A DNA stretch of 22,690 nucleotides from QWOP01 sp003669605. Lineage in GTDB: Bacteria; Planctomycetota; Planctomycetia; Pirellulales; UBA1268. The stretch is from positions 1 through 22,690 of the forward strand of contig CANKIK010000080.1 in the NCBI GenBank assembly GCA_947481985.1, read 5' to 3'. The notes under the pieces were generated by a model. It had not been told where the DNA came from. It searched no databases and saw only the letters and a list, made by a program, of their open reading frames with translations. Both the position numbers and the translations under genes were made by a program. Positions within the stretch are counted from its first letter, which is position 1, and the number at the start of each line of letters is the position of its first letter. Shown piece after piece: positions 1 through 8,353 of this stretch.

Positions 1-1377
1 GAGAATCTCCCGAACGACGCGGCCGTGAACGTCGGTCAGCCGGTAGTCGCGCCCGCCCCAGCGGTAGGTGAGACGTTCGTGGTCGAGCCCCATAAGGTGG
101 AGGATCGTGGCGTGCAGGTCATGGATGTGGACGATGTCCTGCTCGGCATGCCAACCGAAATCGTCGGTTGCACCGTGGACCATCCCCCCGCGGATGCCGC
201 CACCGGCCAGCCACATCGTGAACCCAAACGGATGGTGCTCGCGGCCGTCAGTCCCCTCGGCAGTGGGCGTTCGGCCAAACTCTCCCCCCCAGACCACCAG
301 GGTGTCGTCGAGGAGGCCACGTGACTTCAGGTCGATGAGCAAGCCCGTGATCGGGCCATCAACAGCCCGGCAGCGCTTCGGCAATCCATCGCGGAGACCA
401 CCGTGGTGGTCCCAGGCGTTGTTGGCCGGCGCGTCGAAGAGCTGCACGAACCGGACACCGCGCTCAACCAAGCGACGGGCAAGGAGGCACTGTTTTCCAA
501 ACAGCGCTGTCTCCGCTTCGGTCGTGCCATACAGCCGATGCGTGGCCGCCGATTCCCGCGACAGATCAAACGCCTCGGGAGCCTCACGCTGCATCCGGAA
601 GGCAAGTTCGAACGACTCGATCCGAGCCTCAAGTTCGCCAGTGTTTACGCGTCCGACGGCGTGGCGCTGGTTGAGTCGACGGAGGGAATCGAGCATCTCC
701 CGTTGATGGGTATCTCCGGAAGCGAGATTCGCTAGCGGTTTCGCCGCATCGCGCAGCAGCGTTCCCTGGTAGGTACTGGGAAGAAAACTCGACGCCCAGA
801 GCTGCGCTCCCTGAAAAACATTCACCGGACAGACGACCACGAAACCGGGCAGATCCTCGTTTTCGCTCCCCAGTCCGTACGTTAACCACGAACCCAGCGC
901 CGGCCTGGAAAAAGCCTGTTCGCCCGTGCACATTTGCAAGGCGGCGCCAGTGTGATTGATGTTATCGGCCCGCATCGAGCGGACGACGCAGACGTCGTCA
1001 ATCTGCGACGCCAGCCCCGGGAGGAGTTCGCTGACCTCGATCCCTGATTGACCATGGCGGGAAAACGTCCACGGGGAGGCCAGGAGGCTGCCGGTCTTGG
1101 TGCGTTCCAGCCTCGGTTTGGCAAACGGCAATGGCTTGCCGTTATCGACGGCCAGCCGCGGCTTGGGATCGAGGAGATCGACGTGCGAAGGCCCGCCCGG
1201 CATGTAGAGAAAGATCACCCGTTTCGCCCGCGCCGGGAAGTGTGGAGCCCGCGGCGCCAGAGGGGAAGCGGCCCGCGCTTCCTGGCGTGCCATGACGTCG
1301 GCCAGCGCCAGGCCGCCAAAGCCACATCCGGCCTGGGTCAACAGCGTGCGGCGGGAGAGGTGATGGGGGGAGTACAT
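1..1377 (-). CDS. DUF1501 domain protein, Tat-exported (C-terminus cut by left window edge)
   Basis: The frame is open from an ATG at 1377 to the first base of the window, 459 codons, so only the last few residues should be missing. The N-terminus carries a twin-arginine signal (SRRTLLTQAG at residues 8-17) followed by an Ala/Gly-rich stretch, which predicts Tat export. Landmarks of the planctomycete DUF1501 (sulfatase-like alkaline-phosphatase fold) family are visible: FLYMPGGPSHVDLLDPKP near the start, GGEFGRTP in the C-terminal third, then DIVHIHDLHATILHLMGLDHERLTYR and the LTDVHG ending. It begins 27 bp after the DUF1549/DUF1553 stop, the usual arrangement of this pair, so the two are probably co-transcribed. 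The biochemical role of the family is not settled; a role in handling external polymers is inference from the literature on planctomycetes. The family assignment is firm. Confidence 0.93.
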   Translation of the reverse strand, partial: MYSPHHLSRRTLLTQAGCGFGGLALADVMARQEARAASPLAPRAPHFPARAKRVIFLYMPGGPSHVDLLDPKPRLAVDNGKPLPFAKPRLERTKTGSLLASPWTFSRHGQSGIEVSELLPGLASQIDDVCVVRSMRADNINHTGAALQMCTGEQAFSRPALGSWLTYGLGSENEDLPGFVVVCPVNVFQGAQLWASSFLPSTYQGTLLRDAAKPLANLASGDTHQREMLDSLRRLNQRHAVGRVNTGELEARIESFELAFRMQREAPEAFDLSRESAATHRLYGTTEAETALFGKQCLLARRLVERGVRFVQLFDAPANNAWDHHGGLRDGLPKRCRAVDGPITGLLIDLKSRGLLDDTLVVWGGEFGRTPTAEGTDGREHHPFGFTMWLAGGGIRGGMVHGATDDFGWHAEQDIVHIHDLHATILHLMGLDHERLTYRWGGRDYRLTDVHGRVVREIL

Positions 1378-1404
1378 GGAGTGGTGATCCGACAGGAATC
1401 CTAC

Positions 1405-3495
1405 TCAGTCAAGATACGCAAACTCATTACTCGCCAGCAGCACATGGGCAAGATCGATCCAACCTACCGGCGGTCGCTGCGCGTCCCCCTGCGTGACAAT
1501 CTCACGGGCGATCCGCTGCTCGTCCTCCGCCGGCTCCCGTCCGTAGGCCAGGAGCCAGGCACGATCGATCCGCAACTCGGTCGCTCCGGCGACGTCGGAG
1601 GGAACGTCAACAAACAGGCGCTCGGCGAAGGCCGCCGCCATGGCCTTCACGAATGGGTCGTTGATGAGAAACAGCGCCTGCGGGGCGACGGTGCTCACAG
1701 AGCGAGTGTCTACCGAGGCGTCGCAATTGGCGGCGTCGAAAAGAACTGAGTAGCCACTGCGGTCCCAGCGGCAGGTCTGGAGGTAGAGCGATCGGCAGGC
1801 TGCTGCGACATCCGCAGTCGCCGGTTTTCCGGGCCCTGCGCTCCCCGTGACCGCAGTGTCGGGCCGGCCCCCCGTGAGGCTCCCACCCATCACGAGCAGC
1901 GCGTCGCGGAGGCTCTCCGCGTCGATGCGATGGGCTGAGAACCTCCCCAGCCAGCGGTTGGCGGGATCGAACTCGATCGCCGCTGGCGTGGCCAACGACG
2001 ACTGCCGGTAGGTGGCGGAGAGAACGATTCGGCGGTGGAGTTTTTTCAGAGACCATCCCCCCTCCACAAACCGGCTGGCCAGCCAGTCGAGGAGCAGCGG
2101 GTGGGATGGAGGGGCGGAGAGAAGCCCGAAATTATTCGGAGTGGCGACGAGGCCGGTGCCGAAATGCCACTGCCAGATCCGATTGACGATCGAGCGCGTG
2201 GCGAGGGGATTTTCGCCTGAACCGATCCAGGCAGCGAGTTCACGGCGGCCACTCCCGTTTGCGATCGGCGGCGTGAGCGGTCCACGCAGGAATTCCGGCA
2301 TCCGCCGCGGCACCACCTCACCGAGATGGGTGTAACTGCCCCGGAGATGGATCGGCACATCTTGGATCCCGGGAAAAAGCCCCCCCGGAACCCCCCCTTC
2401 GCTGACCGCTAGCGTCATGGGCGGGCTCGATGGCAGCTCTGAGAGGAGCGTGTTGCGCCGTTCCACGAGCCCAACCCGCTCGGTGTCGTCAGGCGGTGGC
2501 TGTGGCTGACGCTTGTCAAGGAGCGCCAGGGCTGCGTCGATCGCTGCCACATCGGCCGAGAGGCGGCGGTGCCGCTCCACCTCTTCCGCCGGCACCAGGG
2601 GCCGGCGCCGGAGCGTGATCTCCCCCCCTTTGGTGCCAAGTTCCTCGAGCATTCGCGTGCTATAGAAGATGCCAGCCAGCGCGTAATAGTCGGCAGTCGA
2701 AACTGGGTCGTACTTATGGTCGTGGCAGCGGGCGCAGCCCAGACCGAGGCTCAAAAACGCCTTGCCAATTGTGTCGATCTGGTCGTCGACCATGTCGCTG
2801 ACCATTTTCTCCTTGTCGGCGTCACCACGATCCCAGGCGCCGTTGACAAGAAACGTCGTGGCGATGAGGCCGTCGGGATACTCGTCGCGGCCGTCGGGGG
2901 CTGGGAGCAGGTCACCCGCAATGTGGTGGGAGATGAAGCGGTCGAACGGGAGATCGGCGTCAAAAGCCTTCACCACCCAATCGCGGTAGCGCCACGCCTC
3001 CATCGGCTCGCAGATCGGATTCCTGGCTGCCGGCTGCCCGTCGTGGAAGTCGGCATAGCGGACGACGTCGAGCCAGTGGCGCGCCTGACGCTCGGCATAG
3101 GCCCGCGAGGCAAGTAAGCGATCAACGACCTTTTCCTCGGCATCACCTCCCAGATCGGCGAGAAAGAGGGCGACGTCGTCAGGCGCCGGAGGCAGCCCTG
3201 TCAGATCAATCGTCACGCGCCGCAGCCACTGGCGCCGCTCGGCCGGTGCCGAGGGATCAAGCGCACGGGCTTCGAGTTCGGCAAGGACGAAGCGATCGAG
3301 ATCATCGCGCAGCCAGTCGCCGCGGACGACGCTCGGCAAGCCCGGGTCGACGACTGGCTGGAAGGCCCACCATTCCCGCTGCTCGGCAGTCGGCGCAAAC
3401 GCCGTCTTGTCGGCTGGCACCTCGGCACGCAGCATCGCGGTCCCCACGACGAGCCCGCTGACCAGATTCAACAAGGCGATGTCGAGGAAACGCAT
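1405..3495 (-). CDS. DUF1549/DUF1553 protein with CxxCH heme-type motif
   Basis: A 696-residue protein with a hydrophobic N-terminal segment (about residues 5-24) that looks like a signal peptide or anchor. The DUF1549 domain spans roughly 65-270 and the DUF1553 domain roughly 415-670. At about residues 254-258 there is CARCH followed by DHKYDPVS, a c-type heme attachment motif characteristic of this family, so covalent heme is likely but not proven. The codon at 3498 is GTG and the next is ATG at 3495; I chose ATG because a GAGA stretch lies about 6 nt upstream of it. The gene starts 30 bp after the dipeptidase stop and ends 27 bp before the DUF1501 start. Such DUF1549/DUF1553-DUF1501 pairs are abundant in planctomycetes; their substrate is unknown, so function here stays open. 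Confidence 0.93.
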   Translation of the reverse strand: MRFLDIALLNLVSGLVVGTAMLRAEVPADKTAFAPTAEQREWWAFQPVVDPGLPSVVRGDWLRDDLDRFVLAELEARALDPSAPAERRQWLRRVTIDLTGLPPAPDDVALFLADLGGDAEEKVVDRLLASRAYAERQARHWLDVVRYADFHDGQPAARNPICEPMEAWRYRDWVVKAFDADLPFDRFISHHIAGDLLPAPDGRDEYPDGLIATTFLVNGAWDRGDADKEKMVSDMVDDQIDTIGKAFLSLGLGCARCHDHKYDPVSTADYYALAGIFYSTRMLEELGTKGGEITLRRRPLVPAEEVERHRRLSADVAAIDAALALLDKRQPQPPPDDTERVGLVERRNTLLSELPSSPPMTLAVSEGGVPGGLFPGIQDVPIHLRGSYTHLGEVVPRRMPEFLRGPLTPPIANGSGRRELAAWIGSGENPLATRSIVNRIWQWHFGTGLVATPNNFGLLSAPPSHPLLLDWLASRFVEGGWSLKKLHRRIVLSATYRQSSLATPAAIEFDPANRWLGRFSAHRIDAESLRDALLVMGGSLTGGRPDTAVTGSAGPGKPATADVAAACRSLYLQTCRWDRSGYSVLFDAANCDASVDTRSVSTVAPQALFLINDPFVKAMAAAFAERLFVDVPSDVAGATELRIDRAWLLAYGREPAEDEQRIAREIVTQGDAQRPPVGWIDLAHVLLASNEFAYLD

Positions 3496-3526
3496 CACGG
3501 TTCTCGCTGTGTGGTTCCGAAATGCC

Positions 3527-4618
3527 TTACGCCGGCCAGGCGTTTAAGAGACACCTGAGCCAATTGCCATGCATCACTTTCTCGATGTCGGGGGGCGAGT
3601 AGCCCCGGGCGCTGAGCATCGCGGGCAGCCGCTCCAAGTCGGCAATTGTCTCCAGGTCGGAGGGCGACTGCTCGCGGCCGTAGGCCCCGTCGAGATCGGA
3701 GCCGATCCCGATATGATCGGCATTGCCGGCGATCTGGCAGATGTGATCGAGATGATCGAGCATCACTTCCAGGTTGCATCCCATCGGCTCGGGCAACGAC
3801 TTCCCCCGCACCCATCCCGGCACCATCATCCAGGCATCGAGCGCTCCGCCGATGACGGCCCCCCGAGCCACCAAGGCCCGGATCATCGCATCGGAGAACT
3901 GCCGGTTGTGATCGACGAGCGCCCGGCAGTTATTGTGGCTGGCCCACACCGGCCCCTGGAACACCTCGAGCGCCGTCCAGAAGGCCTCATCACAAAGGTG
4001 AGTGGCGTCGAGGATCATCCCCAAGCGATCCATCTCGCGGAGGAGCTCCTTGCCTGCCGCATTGAGCGGAGCACTTGAGTCGGTGCCGTGGGCGTAACGC
4101 CCGGGGCCATAGTGCCCAGGCCCGAGGGCCCGCAGCCCGGAGCCGTAGGCTCGCTCCAGATGCCCCAGAGTGATCAGCGAATCGGCCCCTTCCAGCGAGA
4201 GGATATAGCCGATCGGCAACCGCGTGGTGTCGGCACCAGAGCGGAGGGCTCCCATCCAGCGGGCCACATGGGACTCGAGGCCCTGACGATCGACGATCTG
4301 CACCAGTTCCCCTGCCTCTTCCATCGCCCGGTACCAGGCCAACTGACCCTGCGTCTGCGCCCAGGCCTGCTCCGGCGAATGCCAGCCGGGGAGCGGATTG
4401 TCGGCGGCCACGAAGCGGCCGATCTGCGTGGCGACAACGAGGCCGAATCGGCCGCGGCGCAGTTCAGGAAAGGCCACTGTGGCATTTCCCCGGTCGGGCT
4501 TGTCCTTCCAGCCGCGGGCCGTCTCCCGAGCGTTGATCTCCGCCACGGAGGCGCGGAGATCGCGGTTCCACTCCAGCGCGTTCATCGACAGATCGAGATG
4601 GGCGTCAATCGCAAACAT
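3527..4618 (-). CDS. Membrane dipeptidase, peptidase family M19
   Basis: Predicted 363-residue zinc dipeptidase of the renal dipeptidase (M19) family, which hydrolyses dipeptides, often with D-residues, and some amide or lactam bonds. Metal ligands are in place: HxD at residues 7-9 (DAHLD), Glu in SLEGADS near 143, His in ATHLCDEAF near 207, His in ASHNNCRAL near 228, and the Asp-rich GIGSDLDG toward the C-terminus. I chose the ATG at 4618 because HxD normally lies a few residues from the start and GGAG sits about 12 nt upstream; an ATG-like start 48 bp earlier (4666) is possible and would add 16 residues. No signal peptide is visible with the chosen start, so it is probably cytoplasmic. It lies 58 bp after the GntP permease stop and 30 bp before the DUF1549 gene, inside a six-gene directon. 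Confidence 0.88.
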   Translation of the reverse strand: MFAIDAHLDLSMNALEWNRDLRASVAEINARETARGWKDKPDRGNATVAFPELRRGRFGLVVATQIGRFVAADNPLPGWHSPEQAWAQTQGQLAWYRAMEEAGELVQIVDRQGLESHVARWMGALRSGADTTRLPIGYILSLEGADSLITLGHLERAYGSGLRALGPGHYGPGRYAHGTDSSAPLNAAGKELLREMDRLGMILDATHLCDEAFWTALEVFQGPVWASHNNCRALVDHNRQFSDAMIRALVARGAVIGGALDAWMMVPGWVRGKSLPEPMGCNLEVMLDHLDHICQIAGNADHIGIGSDLDGAYGREQSPSDLETIADLERLPAMLSARGYSPPDIEKVMHGNWLRCLLNAWPA

Positions 4619-4676
4619 CGGGGTGTTTTCTCCGGGAGACCTTGGAACGCCAGTGAGGGAAACCACATCGCCCGCA

Positions 4677-5990
4677 TCAGAGCAACCGTGCCAGCACGAG
4701 CACGCCGGCGAGCCCCACCACCGACACGATCGTCTCCATCACGGTCCAGGTCTTCAAGGTGTCGACGAGGCTCACCTGGAAATACTCCTTAAACATCCAA
4801 AAGGCGCCGTCGTTGACGTGCGAGAGAGCGAGGCTGCCGGCGCCAACTGCGAGGACCATCAAGTTGGGGTCGACGCCACCGGCGGCCACCAGGGGCTCAA
4901 GCAATCCTGCGGCGGTGAGCCCGGCGACGGTCGCCGAACCGACACAGACACGAATCGCAGCGGTCACCAGCCAACCCAGCACCAGGGGATCGATGGCCAG
5001 CGAGCCGAGCGACGTGGCGATCATCGTGTCGACGCCGGTCTGCACGAGAACCTCTTTGAAGGCTCCCGAACCACCAATCATGAGGAGGATCGAGGCCACG
5101 TCGTTGATTGCCGCGGTGTATGTCCCCATCACCTGCGGCAGCGAACGCCCCCGCGAGATTCCCAGCGTCACCGCCGCCACAGCCAGCGTGAGGATCATGA
5201 CCAGATCAGGATCGGCGACAAACTTGATGACCGACGCCACCTGCCCCCCCTTCGGCACAGCCCATTCAAGCAACGTCGCCGCAACCAGGAGCACTGCCGG
5301 CAAAAGCGCCGTGAGAATACTCACCGCCGTCCCCGGAAGTTGCTCTTCCGCGAGCACCTTTCCCTGGAATCCTTCCAGCGGACGGGCGGGAATTCCTGCC
5401 AGATTCCTGGCAAATAGCGGACCGGCGATGACCAGCGCCGGGATGGCGACAATCAGGCCGTAGAGGAGCGTGGTCCCCAAGTCGGCATGGAACGCTGCCA
5501 CCAGCGCCGTCGGCGCCGGATGCGGAGGGAGCAACCCGTGAGCAACGCTCATCGCTGCCAGCGCCGGCAGGCCCACCACCAGCGGCGGGAGGCCATAGCG
5601 GCCGATGCAGGCGAAGATGATCGGCACCAGGAGCACAAACCCCACGCCGTAAAAAAGTGGGATGCCCACGATGAAGCCTGTGGCTGCCATTGCCCAGGCC
5701 ATCTGCTTGGCACCGAAGGCTTCGACGAGCACTCCGGCGATCCGCTGGGCGGCACCACTTTCCACCACCAGTTTCCCGAGCATCGCCCCCGCCACGATCA
5801 CGATCGCCAACGCCCCCAGGCTGGCACCGATCCCCTTGCGGATTGCCCCTGCGACTTGTCCCGGCGGCATTCCCAAGGCCAGTGCCGCCCCTGCCGAGAC
5901 AATGATAAATGCCAGAAAGGGGTGGACCTTCCCCCAGGCTACCAAGGCCACGAGACCGAGGATCGCGACAGCGACGATTGCCAGCGGCAT
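4677..5990 (-). CDS. GntP-family permease (gluconate/sugar-acid:H+ symporter type)
   Basis: A very hydrophobic protein of about 437 residues with some 12 or more predicted membrane spans. GntP family signatures include IPLFYGVGFVLLVPIIF, the GLLPPHPAPTALV loop in the middle and SHVNDGAFWMFKEYF near the C-terminus. GntP members import gluconate, related sugar acids, D-serine or similar hydroxy-acids with protons; which one is carried here cannot be read from sequence. An ATG at 5999 overlaps the aldolase stop (ATGA), but the GGAGG at the end of the aldolase gene is 1 nt from it and 10 nt from the ATG at 5990, and MPLAIVAV is the typical GntP beginning, so I chose 5990. Coupling with an upstream KHG/KDPG-type aldolase supports a 2-keto-3-deoxy-sugar-acid or hydroxy-oxo-acid pathway. 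Confidence 0.92.
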   Translation of the reverse strand: MPLAIVAVAILGLVALVAWGKVHPFLAFIIVSAGAALALGMPPGQVAGAIRKGIGASLGALAIVIVAGAMLGKLVVESGAAQRIAGVLVEAFGAKQMAWAMAATGFIVGIPLFYGVGFVLLVPIIFACIGRYGLPPLVVGLPALAAMSVAHGLLPPHPAPTALVAAFHADLGTTLLYGLIVAIPALVIAGPLFARNLAGIPARPLEGFQGKVLAEEQLPGTAVSILTALLPAVLLVAATLLEWAVPKGGQVASVIKFVADPDLVMILTLAVAAVTLGISRGRSLPQVMGTYTAAINDVASILLMIGGSGAFKEVLVQTGVDTMIATSLGSLAIDPLVLGWLVTAAIRVCVGSATVAGLTAAGLLEPLVAAGGVDPNLMVLAVGAGSLALSHVNDGAFWMFKEYFQVSLVDTLKTWTVMETIVSVVGLAGVLVLARLL

Positions 5991-5995
5991 GGCCG

Positions 5996-6661
5996 TCATG
6001 CCTCCGGAAGAAGGGCCATCAGGCTGCGGGCCCGCGTCCGGAGTTCATCGAAATCCCCAGAGGCGAGCCGCGCCGGGTCGATCAACTGCGATCCGATACC
6101 GACGCAATGGGCTCCGGCAGCAAACCACGCGCTGAGGTTGGCAGGATCGGTCGTGACGCCGCCGGAGGGCATGAGCCGCAGCCAGGGGGCCGGGCCCCGC
6201 ACCGCCTTGATAAAGGCCGGTCCACCGAGGGTGTCGGCGGGGAAGACCTTGATCACCGCGGCTCCGAGCCGATGGGCCCGAACCATCTCCGTCACCGTTG
6301 CCGTGCCAGGGCACCAGGCAAGTCCACGCTCGCCACACCACCTGCCGAGATCCTCATCGAGATGCGGCGCGACGAGAAACTCGGCACCAGCCGCCGCAAA
6401 CGCCTCAGCCTGGGGGACGTCGATGATCGTCCCGGCTCCGAGCAGGAGGTCGGGCAGAGTGTCCGCTGCCCACCGCACCAGTTCCGCAAACACCGCCGGC
6501 GCCGCCGGGGAACGGTTGGTGAATTCCACCAACCGCACTCCGGCACCGTGGAGTGCCTCAAGGACCCGCATGCCGACAGCCGTGTCGGTGCAGGTGAACA
6601 AGGGGAGCACCTTTTGGGCGCCGAGCCGGATAATGCACTCATCCCTGGAGAGCCGAGCCAT
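5996..6661 (-). CDS. eda: Bifunctional KHG/KDPG aldolase family protein
   Basis: Predicted 221-residue class I aldolase that cleaves 2-keto-3-deoxy-6-phosphogluconate or 4-hydroxy-2-oxoglutarate to pyruvate plus an aldehyde product. The Schiff-base lysine lies in AAVIKVFPA (Lys138) and the catalytic Glu in VRLVEFTNRS (Glu46); LLGAGTI, CPGTAT and LMPSGGV phosphate-site loops follow in order. VEFTNRS rather than the E. coli-like VTLRT marks a subgroup often labelled bifunctional. The reading frame is open upstream, but the ATG at 6661 has GGAGGA 9 nt before it, whereas starts at 6670 or 6688 are poorly spaced; 6661 also avoids overlap with the RidA gene. It overlaps or abuts the GntP gene downstream. 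The symbol is given by family; the in vivo substrate is uncertain. Confidence 0.88.
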   Translation of the reverse strand: MARLSRDECIIRLGAQKVLPLFTCTDTAVGMRVLEALHGAGVRLVEFTNRSPAAPAVFAELVRWAADTLPDLLLGAGTIIDVPQAEAFAAAGAEFLVAPHLDEDLGRWCGERGLAWCPGTATVTEMVRAHRLGAAVIKVFPADTLGGPAFIKAVRGPAPWLRLMPSGGVTTDPANLSAWFAAGAHCVGIGSQLIDPARLASGDFDELRTRARSLMALLPEA

Positions 6662-6695
6662 GCCTGTCATTCCTCCTCGTGCACCCATGACTCGC

Positions 6696-7163
6696 TCAGG
6701 CGAGTTCAAAAATCGCCTCGATCTCCACCGGGATGTTTCCCGGCAGCGATCCCATGCCGACGGCACTGCGGACGCCGATTCCCAAGTCGTCGCCCCAGAT
6801 GGCGGCGAACAGTTCGCTGCACCCGTTGATCACAAACGGGTGTCGGGTGAAGTCCTCGGTGCAGTTGACCATCCCTAGCACCTTGACCACGCGGTGGATG
6901 CGGTGGAGGCCGTCGAGATTTGCAAGCAGTGTGGAGAGGATCGTCAGCCCCACCTGCCGGGCGGCCAGTTTGCCAGCATCGGCATCGAGGTCGCGCCCCA
7001 CGCGTCCCTCGATCAGCGTGCCGTCGGGGAGCAGCGGGCCGTGACCGGAGACGTAGAGCAATCGGCCGACGGTCACAGCGGGCTTGTAAACGCCGGCCGG
7101 CGCAGGGGCGGGGGGCAACGTCAGCCCGAGGGAGAGAAACCGCTGTTGGATGTCGCTGGACAC
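6696..7163 (-). CDS. RidA family protein (YjgF/YER057c/UK114)
   Basis: Predicted 155-residue Rid protein. The GTG at 7163 (GTGTCCAGC) is chosen because GAGGG lies 6 nt upstream and the resulting MSSDIQQRFLSLGLTLPPAP matches the usual Rid beginning; an ATG at 7208 would add 15 residues that do not resemble the family. Core signatures are YKPAVTVGRLLYVSGHGPL, the VVKVLGMVNCTEDF block and the ending VGMGSLPGNIPVEIEAIFELA. The VGMGSLPGNIPVEIE ending belongs to a Rid subgroup related to, but distinct from, RidA proper, which carries an active-site Arg that hydrolyses reactive enamines or imines; Arg occurs here in GVRSAVGM. It opens the catabolic directon and is 107 bp downstream of the hypE stop. 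Imine hydrolysis is inferred from the family. Confidence 0.87.
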   Translation of the reverse strand: MSSDIQQRFLSLGLTLPPAPAPAGVYKPAVTVGRLLYVSGHGPLLPDGTLIEGRVGRDLDADAGKLAARQVGLTILSTLLANLDGLHRIHRVVKVLGMVNCTEDFTRHPFVINGCSELFAAIWGDDLGIGVRSAVGMGSLPGNIPVEIEAIFELA

Positions 7164-7245
7164 TTCAGACCCTCGGATGGGAAACGTGGATGGCAGAAAA
7201 AGTGGCATGGTCGTGCCCCGCAGTGAGGCCTTCCCCCGGGCCGAC

Positions 7246-7274
7246 AGGATACTGGATCGAGTTGCGGGCGTCAG
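7246..7274 (-). promoter_or_regulatory. Possible sigma70-type promoter ahead of the RidA-aldolase-GntP run
   Basis: Read on the minus strand, CTGACG (7274-7269) and TATCCT (7251-7246) are separated by exactly 17 nt. Each matches the consensus hexamer in 4 of 6 positions. Position just after the hypE stop and about 80 nt before the RidA GTG fits an independent promoter for the catabolic genes. In GC-rich DNA such matches arise by chance, so this is tentative. Confidence 0.3.
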
Positions 7275-8353
7275 CAGATCCGCGGCAGGAGTTCCCCCAG
7301 CGGCATCGGCACGATCCGACGGGCCCCGATCGCGGTCCGAGCCACGACCATCCCCGGATGCTCCGCCACAACCCGGCCGATCTGTGCCGCCAGCGCCGCA
7401 GGATAGCCTCCGGCGACCTGATGGCCACGGAGGGCCGCAAGGCCGCGCTGTGCATCACCCGCGGCCACCACGGCCACAAACCTCCCTTCGCTCGCCACCT
7501 CGAGCGGATCGAGCCCGAGAATCGCGCAGGCGGCAGCCACCGCCGGCTCGATCGGCACCGCGGCCTCCTCCAACTCGATTCCAAACCCCGCTCCGACGGC
7601 AATTTCGCCGAGCGTGGCAGCCAGACCGCCCCGGGTGGGATCGCGGAGCAGGCGGGTCTCGGGGCAGGCGGTAAGGAGGTCGCTGACGAGTCGGTGGAGC
7701 GGTTGGGTGTCACTCACAATCGGCGATTCAAACGCCAGTCCCTCCCGGACACTCATGACTGCCATCCCATGATTGCCGACGCTGCCGCTGACGAGGATCA
7801 GATCTCCGGGACCGATTGGCGTCGCTCCAAGCCGCGATCTTTCCGGCACCACGCCGATGCCAGCGGTTGTGATCGAGCAACCATCCCCCCGGCCGCGTTC
7901 CACGACCTTCGTGTCACCAGTCACGATCTCAACCCCAGCATCCCTGGCGGCCCGTCCCATCGCCTGGGCGATCTCCGTGAGGAGGTCGATCGACAGTCCT
8001 TCCTCCAAAATAAAGGCGGCAGAGAGGGCGATCGCCCGGGCACCTTCCATGGCCAGATCGTTGACGGTGCCATTGACCGCCAGATCACCGATCGAGCCAC
8101 CGGGAAAGAACAGTGGTTGGACGACGTAGGCATCGGTTGAAAACGCCAGTCTTCCCCCCGCCTCCACCGGCGGCAGAAGAGCCGCATCCCCCAGGCGCTC
8201 AAGCACCGGATTGCCGAACGCTGGCAGAAAGACCTTCACAAAGAGTTCGCGGGTCAGCACGCCGCCGCCGCCATGGCCGATGCCGATCCGCTGCTGATCA
8301 GAGAATCCGACCGGGCAACCGAAGCCTGGGAGAATACTGTTTGATCCACTCAT
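7271..8353 (-). CDS. hypE: HypE, [NiFe]-hydrogenase carbamoyl dehydratase
   Basis: 360-residue HypE, which dehydrates the carbamoyl group supplied by HypF on its C-terminal cysteine to a thiocyanate and passes cyanide to iron on HypC-HypD. The acceptor Cys is the last residue (PRIC, Cys360). The nucleotide-binding N-terminal part is canonical: IGIGHGGGGVLTRELF at about 24-39, then FSTDAYVVQPLFFPGG and GDLAVNGTVNDLA, and GDTKVVERGRGDGC. LLRDPTRGGLAATLGEIA follows in the C-terminal domain. Start ATG at 8353 overlaps the hypD stop (ATGA), so the two are translationally coupled. Length matches the family. Confidence 0.96.
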   Translation of the reverse strand: MSGSNSILPGFGCPVGFSDQQRIGIGHGGGGVLTRELFVKVFLPAFGNPVLERLGDAALLPPVEAGGRLAFSTDAYVVQPLFFPGGSIGDLAVNGTVNDLAMEGARAIALSAAFILEEGLSIDLLTEIAQAMGRAARDAGVEIVTGDTKVVERGRGDGCSITTAGIGVVPERSRLGATPIGPGDLILVSGSVGNHGMAVMSVREGLAFESPIVSDTQPLHRLVSDLLTACPETRLLRDPTRGGLAATLGEIAVGAGFGIELEEAAVPIEPAVAAACAILGLDPLEVASEGRFVAVVAAGDAQRGLAALRGHQVAGGYPAALAAQIGRVVAEHPGMVVARTAIGARRIVPMPLGELLPRIC

